Source: VBWE01 sp943372645
GTDB lineage: Bacteria; Bacteroidota; Bacteroidia; Palsa-965
Length of the DNA stretch: 64,000 nucleotides
NCBI GenBank assembly: GCA_943372645.1
Contig: CALRZN010000015.1
Span: 1 to 64,000, forward strand
Reading direction: 5' to 3'
The first letter of the stretch is position 1, and the number at the start of each line of letters is the position of its first letter. Both the position numbers and the translations under genes were made by a program. Shown one piece after another: positions 24,536 through 34,022 of this stretch. The notes beneath the pieces are model-generated. The model did not search any database, was not told the DNA's origin, and saw only the letters and a program-made list of their open reading frames with translations.

Positions 24536-25279
24536 GTGACCAAAATAAGAGCCATACTGGTAGATGATGAGGAAAGTGCGCGCGATGTGTTGCACAACCT
24601 GCTGCTGCGTTTCTGCCCGGAAGTAGAAGTACTGGCCAAATGCGAAAACGTTACCGATGCCGTTGCAGTTATCGAAAAAGAAAATCCGGACCTTGTATTT
24701 CTTGATATTGAAATGCCGCAGTATGCCGGTTTTGAAATCGTGCAGTTTTTCAAAACGATTACATTTGAAATCATTTTTGTTACCGCCTACGATCAGTATG
24801 CCATCCGCGCATTTGAAATGGCCGCAATTGATTACCTGCTGAAACCGGTTGACATTGAACGTCTGAAACTGGCGGTGAACCGGGTGCAGCAGCAGCGCAG
24901 CATCGAGCAGCAGGCCGAACGCCTCAGCCTGCTCAGTTCATCGCTCGAAAACAAAAACCTGAAAAACATCGTGGTAAGTGATAAAGGCCAGCAGCACATC
25001 ATCCCGGTTGACCGCATCATTGCCATTGAGGCCATGGAATCGTACTGCATTATTCACACCACGGAGAAAAAACACATTGCGAGTAAAAACCTGAAGCATT
25101 TCGAAAACATCCTCTCCCCGCTTCCGCGTTTTTTCCGCGTACATAAATCGTGGATTATCAACCGCGATTATCTCAGCAATTACTCCCGCTCCGAACTTTC
25201 CATCCAACTTACCAACGGCCTCACCACCAAACTCTCCAAATACAAAAAGGCCGAGTTTGAACTGGCCCTCAGTTCCTGA
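24536..25279 (+). CDS. LytTR-family response regulator
   Basis: A 247-residue DNA-binding response regulator. The receiver domain (about 3-118) has Asp10-Asp11 in LVDDEESAR, phospho-acceptor Asp57 (LVFLDIEMP), Thr83 and Lys103 (YLLKPV). A LytTR DNA-binding domain follows (about 145-245) with IIPVDRIIAIEAMESYC, and the family pattern FFRVHKSWIINRDYL. I take the GTG at 24536 as start because it follows a perfect -7 box by six bases and places the first strand (IRAILVDDE) at the N-terminus; the longer frame from 24500 would be translated through the promoter. It is the evident partner of the LytS-type kinase upstream. Confidence 0.92.
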   Translation: MTKIRAILVDDEESARDVLHNLLLRFCPEVEVLAKCENVTDAVAVIEKENPDLVFLDIEMPQYAGFEIVQFFKTITFEIIFVTAYDQYAIRAFEMAAIDYLLKPVDIERLKLAVNRVQQQRSIEQQAERLSLLSSSLENKNLKNIVVSDKGQQHIIPVDRIIAIEAMESYCIIHTTEKKHIASKNLKHFENILSPLPRFFRVHKSWIINRDYLSNYSRSELSIQLTNGLTTKLSKYKKAEFELALSS

Positions 25280-25339
25280 TTTTTTTACACACCTGTTACC
25301 GCTTATGCAGCCTGCTGAACCGGGTTGTATAATCAAAAA

Positions 25340-25376
25340 GGTTGCCGCCGGAAATTACCGGAAGGCAGCTTTTTTT
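25340..25376 (+). terminator. rho-independent terminator after the LytTR gene
   Basis: GTTGCCGCCGG and CCGGAAGGCAGC pair around AAATTA, followed by seven T. The downstream sequence (GTCCGTTGCTGAAGCC and GGCTGTTGGTGAAG) is closely repeated after the terminator at 30595. Confidence 0.75.
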
Positions 25377-25470
25377 GTCCGTTGCTGAAGCCGGTTGGCT
25401 GTTGGTGAAGAAAAACAAAAACGAAGATGTTATAGCAGTAATCTTGTCTGAAATTATAGACTCACCCGAC

Positions 25471-28400
25471 ATGAAAAGATTATTGTTCACCGGCGTATCA
25501 ATGTTAAGCCTGCTCCGGATAGTGCAGGCGCAAGATGCAATCGGTCAGATCCCATCGAACATTCAACAACATCCGGTTGTAACCTTCACCGAAAATAAAG
25601 GTCAAATTGCCGATCAGCACGGGAATCCGCGCCCGGATATTGAATTCAGCGGATCAACCAGCGGTATGGCCTTTCACCTCCGGAATAATGGCATCAGCTA
25701 CGAACTGAATCGTGTGGATAGCTGGAAACCGATGAACCTTCCCTTTCCTGAAGCCGGTGAAGAAGCGCAAAAGACGCTTACAGCCGATCAGATTACGACG
25801 TACCGTATTGATCTCAACTGGGTAGGAATTAATCCGTCTCATCCGGTTGCTGTTGAAAAACAATTGCCGGGCACCAATTCATACTATTTCCCGGTTTGCC
25901 CCGATGGCGTTACAGGTGTACGCACGTTTGAGGGAGTGACTTACCGCGATATTTATAACAAAATTGATCTGCATTATTATTCGCATAACAGTGCGCTGAA
26001 ATACGACTTTATTGTAGCTCCGGGAGGTAACTATAAAGACATCAGGGCGAATATAAACGGCGCAACAGCAATCATCATCCAGGAAGATGGTTCACTGCTG
26101 TACAAAACGCCGCTCGGCGATATTGAAGAAGGCACTCCCGTGGTTTTTCAGCATGGCCGCCAGCTCACCGCACGCTGGATTGTTAAAGGCAACACGCTGG
26201 AATTCGAAATTGATAATTATGATCCGAATGCAGAACTGATTATTGATCCTGCAACCCGCACATGGGGCACCTACTATGGCGGCACCGGTGCTGACCAGGC
26301 TTACCGTACCCGAACCGACGGGAGCGGAAATATTTTTATCGCCGGCTGGACAACATCAGCCACCGGAATTGCAACCGTAGGAAGTTACCAGGCAACCAGT
26401 GCAGGAAATACAAACATTTATGTTGCAAAGTTCAATGCTGCCGGTGTAAGGCAGTGGGGAACCTATGTAGGTAATAATGCTGCCGAACAGGCGTATGGTT
26501 GCGCAGTTGACGCTTCGGGGAATGTGTTTATTTGTGGTGACGAATTTACCACCGGTACAGAGGTTGCAAGTGTCGGCTGTCACCAGGCCAGTTTTGGCGG
26601 GGGTACTTCTGACGCCTTCCTGATGAAATTCAGCCCTACCGGTGCAAAACTCTGGGGTACGCATTACGGCGGAACAACTTCTGAGATTGCGTACAGCTGC
26701 GCAACAACAGCCACCGGTGATGTTGTGATTGCAGGTTATACGACGAGTAATGCGCCTGCTGTTTTTGCTACACCGGGATGCCATCAGGGAACTTATGGCG
26801 GAGGAGTGGAAGACGGATTTGTTGCAAAATTTAATGCTTCCGGTGTACGGCAGTGGGGCACCTTTTACGGAGGTGGATTGCACGATCGTGTTCTTTCCTG
26901 CGCAATAGATGCCGGCGGAAATATTTTCCTTTCAGGATATACGATAAGCACTGCTGGAATTGCAACTGTAGGTAGCCACCAGGCAGCCAATGGCGGTTTG
27001 CAGGATTGCATGCTTATTAAATTAAACGCAAGTGGTGCACGACAGTGGGCTACTTATTATGGAAGTGTTGGAAATGATACCGGCGGAGAGTGCGCGGTTG
27101 ATGCCTCTGGCAACGTTATCTTTTGCGGAAACACGGCAGGAAGCACCGGAACAACCATAGCAACTGTAGGCAGCCATCAGCCAACCCTTGCAAGCGGTGC
27201 CGAAGCGTTCCTTGCCAAATTTAATACAAGCGGTGTACGCCAGTGGGGAACCTATTACGGCGGAAGCGGCGTTGACCAGGGAATTGGCTGCGCAACAGAT
27301 GTTGCTGGTAATATTTATTTCTGTGGCATGTCAACAACCACTACTGCCAATGTGATTTCCACAGCCGGAAGCCATCAGCCCACAAGCGGAGGCGGTAACG
27401 AAGCGTTCCTTGTGCAGTTTAACAGCTCCGGCGTTCGTCAATGGGGAACTTACTACGGAGGAGCAGGCGCCGAATCCGGTTACTCGGTAACGATTGATGT
27501 TAACAATACCATTGTTTTTTCTGGAGTAACAGGTTCCAATGTAGGTACTGAAATCGCAACAGTTGGCAGCCATCAGCCTACTTATGGCGGATCGAACGAT
27601 GGTTTCCTTGCAACGTTTTTCTTTTGTGCTACTTCGGCTGCACCGGCAAACACAACCACACCAACCAATCTTGCTATTTGTTACAACACAACCACCACAC
27701 TTTCTGCAACAGGTGGCGGAACACTGGGCTGGTACAGCAGCAGTACCGGCGGCACGTATCTCGGCGGCGGAACATCATTCACCACAGCAGCATTAACAGC
27801 CACAACCAGTTTTTATGTGCAGGACAGTTCAGGTTGCGCAGTAAGTCCAAGAACACAGATTACGGTAACCGTAAATCCGCAACTCACCTCTTCTGCAACA
27901 TCCATCGTCAACATTTCCTGCAATGGCGGAGCCAATGGTGCAGCAACGGCTGTTGCCGGCGGAGGCACTGCCCCTTATACCTATTCCTGGGCACCTTCGG
28001 GCGGAACGGCAGCAACAGCTAGCGGGCTAACAGCTGGCGGCTACACCTGCACCATTACAGATGCAAGCGGCTGTACACGAACACAGAGCGTTAACCTCAC
28101 CCAGCCTGCAGTTTTAGGTTCGTCCATCACTTCGCAAACAAACATTTCGTGTTTCGGCGGAGCAAACGGGGCCGCAACAATTGCTGTTACAGGTGGAGCA
28201 CCGGGTTATACGTATTCGTGGGCACCCAGTGGCGGAACAGCTGCTTCAATAAGCGGACGTACCGCAGGAACCTACACCTGCACGATCACTGATGCTAACA
28301 GTTGCACACGTACACAAACAGTTTCTTTAACACAACCAACAGCTATTGCTCCTTCTGTTTCTTCGCAGACCAATATTTCCTGCAATGCCGGTAATAATGG

Positions 28401-30573
28401 CGCAGCAACAGTTGCAGTAACCGGCGGCACACCCGGATACACCTATTCGTGGGCACCCAGTGGCGGAACAGCTGCTTCAATAAGTGGACGTACCGCAGGA
28501 ACTTATACCTGCACAATTACAGACGCCCTTGGTTGTACACAAACACAAACCGTTTCTTTAACACAGCCAACCGTTATTACTTCTTCTGTTGCCTCACAAA
28601 CAAATGTATCGTGCAACGGCGGAGCAAACGGAGCTGCAACTGTCAGCGTATCCGGAGGCGTTCCCGGCTATACCTATTCGTGGGCACCAAGCGGAGGAAC
28701 GGCGGCGGCTGTTACAGGCAGAACAGCCGGTACTTACACCTGTACGATCACGGATGCAAATGGCTGCACACGCACACAAACGGTGAACATTACACAACCC
28801 GCAGCACTCACTTCTTCGGTTACATCACAAACAAACCCATCGTGCAACGGCGGCAATAATGGTTCTGCCACTGTGCTTGCAGGTGGCGGAGCGGGCGGAT
28901 TTACTTACGCATGGGCACCTTCTGGCGGAACAGCTGCTACCGCAAGCGGTCTCATTGCCGGAACCTACACCTGCACAATAACCGATGCCAACAGTTGCAC
29001 ACGCACACAAACCGTTACACTCACACAGCCTTCGGGAATGACTGTAAACGTTACATCACAAACCAATGTGCTGTGCAACGGAGGCGCCAGCGGATCTGCT
29101 TCCATCTCGGTAACAGGTGGTGCAGGCAGTTACACCTATTCCTGGGCGCCGTCGGGCGGAACAACAGCAGCGATTACCGGCCGGACTGCCGGTGTTTACA
29201 CCTGTACAATTACAGATGCCAACAGTTGCACCACTACCCGCACAGTGAATATCACAGAACCGAATGCAATTACTTCAGTTATTTCATCGCAGACCAACAT
29301 TACCTGTAACGGTGCAAATAACGGAACTACAGCACTCAGTGTAAGCGGTGGAACACCATCCTACACCTATTCCTGGATGCCATCGGGTGGAACGGCCGCA
29401 ACCGCTTCGGGCCTGGCTCCCAATACATACACCTGCACCATTACCGATGGAAACAGTTGTACACATACACAAACAGTTACTATCACAGAACCAGCTGTAA
29501 TTACATCTTCCGTTTCATCGCAGACCAATATTTCCTGCAATGCAGGGAATAACGGATCGGCAACTGTTGCAGCCACAGGCGGAACAAGTCCGTTTACATA
29601 CAGCTGGGCTCCGTCGGGTGGAACAGCCGCAACAGCTACCGGTTTAACAGCAGGAATATACACCTGCACCATTACCGATGCGAACGGCTGTACGCAGACA
29701 CAAACTGCAACTATTACAGAACCGACTGCACTTGTTGTAACCCTTGCTTCACAAACCGACGCAACCTGTTTTGGCAGTACAAATGGAACTGCAACCGTTT
29801 CCGAAAGCGGCGGTGTTGGTCCGTACACGTACAGCTGGGCACCAACAGGCGGCACTGCGGCAACGGCTTCGGGATTAAATGCCGGAACCTATACCTGCAC
29901 CGTTACCGATGCCAATATGTGCAGCAGTACACAAACCGTAAATATTACAGAACCGGCAGCAGTTGTTTCGTCGCAAACAGTAACGCTTTGTGCAGGACAA
30001 ACCATAACTGTTGGCAGCAGCACGTATGCAGTTACCGGCATTTATACCGATGTACTGACAGCTGTTTCAGGATGCGACAGTACAGTTACAACTGATCTTA
30101 CCGTTGCCGCCGCGATTGATGTTACACTAACAGCAAACAGCAGTTCCATCACGGCAAACCAGAACGGCGCTACTTACCAGTGGATTGATTGCCTGAACAG
30201 CAATGCACCCATTAACGGGGAAACAAACCAGAGTTACTCGCCTTCTGTAAACGGTGACTTCGCTGTGATTGTAACCATGGGTTCGTGCAGCGACACCAGC
30301 GCCTGTACTTCATTTGTAACAGGAATTACAACCAACGAACAGCTTGCTTTTGCGGTTTATCCGAACCCGACATTGGGCCAGGTAACATTGCAACTGCCGC
30401 AGGCGATGGAAGATGCTTCGTTTGATGTATTCAACGCTACCGGGCAACTGGTGCTTCGCGTTGTTCCGACCGGAGCCACCACCAGCATTGAACTGCCCGA
30501 ATCAACCGGTGTGTACCTCATCCGTTTCACAGCACCCGGTGTAAGCGGATTGACCCGCGTGATAAAAAACTAA
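25471..30573 (+). CDS. giant T9SS-secreted surface protein with SBBP and SprB repeats
   Basis: A 1700-residue secreted protein. It has a signal peptide (about 1-21, ending VQAQ), an N-terminal sandwich domain common in SBBP-repeat proteins (about 30-262), and seven SBBP repeats of about 65 residues (264-716). An Ig-like segment (about 722-804) comes before nine SprB-type repeats of about 77 residues (805-1499). The protein ends in a linker with YQWIDCLNSNAP and a T9SS type A sorting domain (about 1625-1700, with VYPNPTLGQVTLQL). SprB repeats occur in the gliding adhesin of Flavobacterium, so an adhesin or surface-filament role is likely. The ATG at 25471 is used because the longer frame starts inside the preceding terminator. 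It resembles the next gene. Confidence 0.9.
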   Translation: MKRLLFTGVSMLSLLRIVQAQDAIGQIPSNIQQHPVVTFTENKGQIADQHGNPRPDIEFSGSTSGMAFHLRNNGISYELNRVDSWKPMNLPFPEAGEEAQKTLTADQITTYRIDLNWVGINPSHPVAVEKQLPGTNSYYFPVCPDGVTGVRTFEGVTYRDIYNKIDLHYYSHNSALKYDFIVAPGGNYKDIRANINGATAIIIQEDGSLLYKTPLGDIEEGTPVVFQHGRQLTARWIVKGNTLEFEIDNYDPNAELIIDPATRTWGTYYGGTGADQAYRTRTDGSGNIFIAGWTTSATGIATVGSYQATSAGNTNIYVAKFNAAGVRQWGTYVGNNAAEQAYGCAVDASGNVFICGDEFTTGTEVASVGCHQASFGGGTSDAFLMKFSPTGAKLWGTHYGGTTSEIAYSCATTATGDVVIAGYTTSNAPAVFATPGCHQGTYGGGVEDGFVAKFNASGVRQWGTFYGGGLHDRVLSCAIDAGGNIFLSGYTISTAGIATVGSHQAANGGLQDCMLIKLNASGARQWATYYGSVGNDTGGECAVDASGNVIFCGNTAGSTGTTIATVGSHQPTLASGAEAFLAKFNTSGVRQWGTYYGGSGVDQGIGCATDVAGNIYFCGMSTTTTANVISTAGSHQPTSGGGNEAFLVQFNSSGVRQWGTYYGGAGAESGYSVTIDVNNTIVFSGVTGSNVGTEIATVGSHQPTYGGSNDGFLATFFFCATSAAPANTTTPTNLAICYNTTTTLSATGGGTLGWYSSSTGGTYLGGGTSFTTAALTATTSFYVQDSSGCAVSPRTQITVTVNPQLTSSATSIVNISCNGGANGAATAVAGGGTAPYTYSWAPSGGTAATASGLTAGGYTCTITDASGCTRTQSVNLTQPAVLGSSITSQTNISCFGGANGAATIAVTGGAPGYTYSWAPSGGTAASISGRTAGTYTCTITDANSCTRTQTVSLTQPTAIAPSVSSQTNISCNAGNNGAATVAVTGGTPGYTYSWAPSGGTAASISGRTAGTYTCTITDALGCTQTQTVSLTQPTVITSSVASQTNVSCNGGANGAATVSVSGGVPGYTYSWAPSGGTAAAVTGRTAGTYTCTITDANGCTRTQTVNITQPAALTSSVTSQTNPSCNGGNNGSATVLAGGGAGGFTYAWAPSGGTAATASGLIAGTYTCTITDANSCTRTQTVTLTQPSGMTVNVTSQTNVLCNGGASGSASISVTGGAGSYTYSWAPSGGTTAAITGRTAGVYTCTITDANSCTTTRTVNITEPNAITSVISSQTNITCNGANNGTTALSVSGGTPSYTYSWMPSGGTAATASGLAPNTYTCTITDGNSCTHTQTVTITEPAVITSSVSSQTNISCNAGNNGSATVAATGGTSPFTYSWAPSGGTAATATGLTAGIYTCTITDANGCTQTQTATITEPTALVVTLASQTDATCFGSTNGTATVSESGGVGPYTYSWAPTGGTAATASGLNAGTYTCTVTDANMCSSTQTVNITEPAAVVSSQTVTLCAGQTITVGSSTYAVTGIYTDVLTAVSGCDSTVTTDLTVAAAIDVTLTANSSSITANQNGATYQWIDCLNSNAPINGETNQSYSPSVNGDFAVIVTMGSCSDTSACTSFVTGITTNEQLAFAVYPNPTLGQVTLQLPQAMEDASFDVFNATGQLVLRVVPTGATTSIELPESTGVYLIRFTAPGVSGLTRVIKN
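26260..27620 (+). repeat. seven SBBP-type repeats of ~195 bp within the giant surface protein gene
   Basis: Each unit encodes a WGTYYGG strand, a CAVDASGNVFICG-like strand, a GSHQ motif and a DAFLAKFN strand. The repeats are diverged at the DNA level, so they are old. Confidence 0.8.
27883..29967 (+). repeat. nine SprB repeats of ~231 bp
   Basis: Each unit encodes SQTNISCNGG, YTYSWAPSGGTAA and YTCTITDANxC motifs. Units 2 to 4 are the most alike at the DNA level, which points to recent expansion or conversion there. Confidence 0.85.
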
Positions 30574-30594
30574 CCTGCACCTTGTTTTTTAACC

Positions 30595-30633
30595 GGCTGC
30601 CTTCCGAATATGATCGGGAGGCAGCCTTTTTTT
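30595..30633 (+). terminator. rho-independent terminator after the giant surface protein gene
   Basis: GGCTGCCTTCCGA pairs with TCGGGAGGCAGCC around ATATGA, then seven T. Confidence 0.85.
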
Positions 30634-30727
30634 ATCCGTTCCTGAAGCCAAATGGCTGTTGCTGAAGATATGCTGCCGCATTCGTCGCGGACAAATTAAT
30701 TTCGGGTAAAATACAACAGGACCTCTT

Positions 30728-33100
30728 ATGAAAAAGCTTTTACTTTTCACAACCATTTTAATCAGTTCTACCCTGCTGAACGCACAAACCTTTTCGTGGG
30801 CAAAAAGCCTGGGAAGCGGCAGTAACGAAGAAGGGCGCAGTATTGCCACCGATGCAAGCGGTAACGTTTATACCACCGGTTCGTTAACCGGCTCAGGCGA
30901 TTTCGATCCAGGTCCGGGTACTTTAACTTTAACATCTGCCGGTTCTACCGATGTATTTATTACGAAACTGGATGCATCCGGAAACCTGGTATGGGCCATA
31001 CGCATGGGCGGAACAGGACCGCAATCGGCTGCCGATCTTGCGCTGGATAATGCAGGAAATATTTACATCACCGGCAACTTCAACAATACGATTGATATGG
31101 ATCCGGGTCCGGGAGTTGTAAATATAACTTCGCTGGGTTCACAGGATATTTTTATCGCGAAATACGATCCATCCGGAAACCATGTGTGGTCGAAACGGTT
31201 TGGAAGCATTTACCATGAAGCATCTTCTGCAATTACCGTTGACGCCGCCGGAAATGTTTTAACCTGCGGTTTGTTTACCGGCACAACCGATTTCGATCCG
31301 GGTACGGGCACTGTAAATCTAACAGCGCTCACAACAAGCGACGGATACATTTCCAAACTGGATGCAAACGGCGATTACATCTGGGCCAAACAGGTTGCCC
31401 TGGGCGGATCAAATAACGCAAATGCATTGGTCTGCGATCCTTCCGGAAATGTGTTCCTGACGGGCTATTACGAAGGTACCGTTGATTTTGATCCGGGTGC
31501 AGGTTCGTACCCGATTACTTCCGCCGGATTAATCGACATCTTTACCCTGAAATTACTCGCCAACGGCGATTTCAGCTGGGCCGGAAGCATCGGGGGCACA
31601 GCAGCCGATTACGGGCGCTCCATTGCCATTGATGCAAACGGCGAAGTAATGATCACCGGCGAATTCCAGGGTACGGCCGACCTCGATCCTACCGTGGGTG
31701 TTTCCAATCATACTGCAGTTGCCGTTAAAGATGCTTTTGTTTCGAAATTTAATCCGGCAACAGCTTCGTTTAACTGGGCGGTACGTTTCGGTGATGTTTA
31801 TAATGACATGGGTTACGGCATCACAACAGATGCCTCAAATAACATTTACCTGTGTGGCAATTTCACAGGAACTGTTGATTTTGATCCGGGTTCAGGAAGT
31901 GTTTTACTTACATCTGCCGGTAACCAGCGCGATTGTTTTATTCTTAAACTGAATGCTTCCGGAAATTACATGTGGGCCGGTGTATTTGGTTCTGCTTCGC
32001 TGGGTGATGACTGCTATGCAATGTATGTTGATGCGAACGCTTCCATTTACACCACCGGTTACTACCAGGGAACCGTTGATTTTGACCCGGGCTCGGGAAC
32101 AACCAATCTTACTTCGGGCGGACAAACGGATGCGTTTATCCAAAAGATACAGCAGTGCGCACCACCCGCTGCACCGGCCAACACCACTTCGCAGCAGGCA
32201 TTAAGCGTATGCGGATCTGGTTTTACCACACTCACCGCAACCGGTGCGGGAACATTGGGCTGGTATGATGCACCAACCGGGGGAACCTACCTCGGCGGGG
32301 GAGCAAGTTATACCACACCTGCTATTACAGCAACAACTATTTATTATGTGCAGGACAGCACCTGCGCCGAAGGACCGCGCACCGCAGTTACCGTTACTTT
32401 CAGCCCTGCGATGAGCACCAGTGTTTCATCACAGACCGATGTGCTGTGCAATGGCGGAAATAATGGTTCGGCCGGTGTAAGCGTAAGCGGCGGCACACCC
32501 GGCTATTCGTATTTATGGACGCCGTCGGGCGGAACATCCCCGGCAGCATTTAACCTCAGCGCCCTCACCTACACCTGCACCATTACAGATGCTGCCGGAT
32601 GCAGCCATGCACAACCGGTTACCATTACCGAACCGCCGCCGATTAACAACAGCATTACCGTTGCAGGCAATACCATTACCGCTAACCAGGCAGGCGCAAC
32701 CTACCAGTGGATTGATTGCCTCAACAGCAACGCACCGGTAAATGGAGAAACCGGCCAGGTATTTTTGCCGCAGTACAACAGTGATTTTGCAGTAATTATC
32801 ACCATGGGTGCCTGCAGCGATACCAGCAGCTGTACAAGTATCATTACCGGTATTGCACAAACAACACAACTGCCATTCGCGGTTTCTCCGAACCCGACTT
32901 CCGGCCAGGTAACATTGCAGCTGCAGCAACTGTTTGCTGATGCCGCACTTGATGTGTTCAACACAACCGGGCAACTGGTGCTGCATGTTATTCCATCAGG
33001 AACAACCACCACCATCGAACTGCCCGAAGCAAGCGGCATGTACCTCATCCGCTTCACCGCACCCGGTGTAAACGGATTGACCCGCGTGATTAAAAAATAA
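30728..33100 (+). CDS. T9SS-secreted surface protein with SBBP-like repeats and one SprB repeat
   Basis: A 790-residue secreted protein, paralogous to the gene upstream. A signal peptide (1-19, LLNAQ) is followed by about seven repeats, each ending in DFDPGPG-type motifs (DFDPG, DMDPG, DLDPT) over residues about 20-478. Then come an Ig-like segment, one SprB repeat (about 560-637), a linker with YQWIDCLNSNAP and a T9SS sorting domain (about 717-790). The last 140 residues match the end of the upstream protein at well over half the positions. A -7-like box TAATTTCG lies at 30697-30704. It probably coats the cell surface or binds a partner; no enzymatic motif is seen. Confidence 0.88.
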   Translation: MKKLLLFTTILISSTLLNAQTFSWAKSLGSGSNEEGRSIATDASGNVYTTGSLTGSGDFDPGPGTLTLTSAGSTDVFITKLDASGNLVWAIRMGGTGPQSAADLALDNAGNIYITGNFNNTIDMDPGPGVVNITSLGSQDIFIAKYDPSGNHVWSKRFGSIYHEASSAITVDAAGNVLTCGLFTGTTDFDPGTGTVNLTALTTSDGYISKLDANGDYIWAKQVALGGSNNANALVCDPSGNVFLTGYYEGTVDFDPGAGSYPITSAGLIDIFTLKLLANGDFSWAGSIGGTAADYGRSIAIDANGEVMITGEFQGTADLDPTVGVSNHTAVAVKDAFVSKFNPATASFNWAVRFGDVYNDMGYGITTDASNNIYLCGNFTGTVDFDPGSGSVLLTSAGNQRDCFILKLNASGNYMWAGVFGSASLGDDCYAMYVDANASIYTTGYYQGTVDFDPGSGTTNLTSGGQTDAFIQKIQQCAPPAAPANTTSQQALSVCGSGFTTLTATGAGTLGWYDAPTGGTYLGGGASYTTPAITATTIYYVQDSTCAEGPRTAVTVTFSPAMSTSVSSQTDVLCNGGNNGSAGVSVSGGTPGYSYLWTPSGGTSPAAFNLSALTYTCTITDAAGCSHAQPVTITEPPPINNSITVAGNTITANQAGATYQWIDCLNSNAPVNGETGQVFLPQYNSDFAVIITMGACSDTSSCTSIITGIAQTTQLPFAVSPNPTSGQVTLQLQQLFADAALDVFNTTGQLVLHVIPSGTTTTIELPEASGMYLIRFTAPGVNGLTRVIKK

Positions 33101-33118
33101 CGTTTTGTTTTCCCCGCT

Positions 33119-33151
33119 AAAAAAAGGTGCTGTCTTCCGGCACCTTTTTTT
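33119..33151 (+). terminator. rho-independent terminator
   Basis: AAAAAAAGGTGC and GGCACCTTTTTTT pair around TGTCTTCC; seven T close the stem. It can also work in the minus direction. Confidence 0.8.
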
Positions 33152-33221
33152 ATTTCCATAACGTACGGTGATTTTCGCTACAGAAAAATTAAATTACCTT
33201 GCATCAGCAAATAAGCCACGT

Positions 33222-33845
33222 ATGAAAAAACTCCTCACTGCCGGAATTACCCTCCTGCTGCTCGCTGCCTGCGGGGGCGCAAAAACGAAAGAAGAGAAAA
33301 AAGCGGAACAGTTAAATAAAGACAAAGACGCACGCATTTACGGAATTGAATCGGGCATTGTTGAACTGATTCACGGCGAAAACGAAACCAAAGAAATCCG
33401 TTATTTCGACCGCTGGGGAACGCGCGAGGCACTGTACACCTACATCAACGACGGGGAAGGAAATTTTGTCCATCAGAAAACAGCAATCAACATCGGACCC
33501 GATTCGTACCTGGTAAATATGGGAGACAAAACCGGAACCAAACTGAGCAACCCGTTCGGGCAGTTCAGCGGCGGCGAAGCGTTTGATTTCCGCGAAGGGC
33601 GGCAGATGCGTATGGCCGGTGCAGAAAAACTGCCCAATGAAAAAGTAGGCAGCTACGATTGCGAAGTGTGGGACATCACCATGTTTGATGTTTCTACACG
33701 CACCTTCCTTTACAAAGGACTTACACTGCAGGAGCAGATTAAAATGGATGGCGAAACCCATACCTCGAAACTGGTCCGCTTTGAAGAAAACGCAAAAGTA
33801 GATATAGCCCAGTTTGCGGTTCCGAAAGACATCGTTTTTGAATAA
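33222..33845 (+). CDS. hypothetical lipoprotein
   Basis: A 207-residue predicted lipoprotein with a clear type II signal (LLLLAACGG, Cys18) and a lysine-rich linker (about 21-36). The mature part is a mostly beta protein in which GSYDCEVWDI and FLYKGLTLQEQIKM resemble the folding pattern of small Bacteroidota lipoproteins that bind hydrophobic ligands, but I do not recognise the family. The ATG at 33222 starts the signal peptide; earlier in-frame codons add an unlikely polar leader. It stands alone between two terminator-separated neighbours. The stretch after it (33846-34022) shows nothing besides a weak TAATTTTA box near 33940. Confidence 0.7.
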   Translation: MKKLLTAGITLLLLAACGGAKTKEEKKAEQLNKDKDARIYGIESGIVELIHGENETKEIRYFDRWGTREALYTYINDGEGNFVHQKTAINIGPDSYLVNMGDKTGTKLSNPFGQFSGGEAFDFREGRQMRMAGAEKLPNEKVGSYDCEVWDITMFDVSTRTFLYKGLTLQEQIKMDGETHTSKLVRFEENAKVDIAQFAVPKDIVFE

Positions 33846-34022
33846 AAAAAATCAGCCGCGTCCGGTAATACACGCATTGCAGGAAATACCTGTTTAGCGC
33901 CCGTTTCAGCTCCCGGTTTGTTTTTCTCCGGCAGATTATTCTAATTTTATCTGCAACCGGTTTACTGCCCGATTTTTTTCGGGAACAGGCCGGGAACGTT
34001 TTCACCTACACACTATTTTAAC

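Noticed and set aside
27883..29967. Periodic DNA in the giant gene as a non-coding satellite
   Set aside because: The period is a multiple of three and encodes well-formed SprB domains in one uninterrupted frame.
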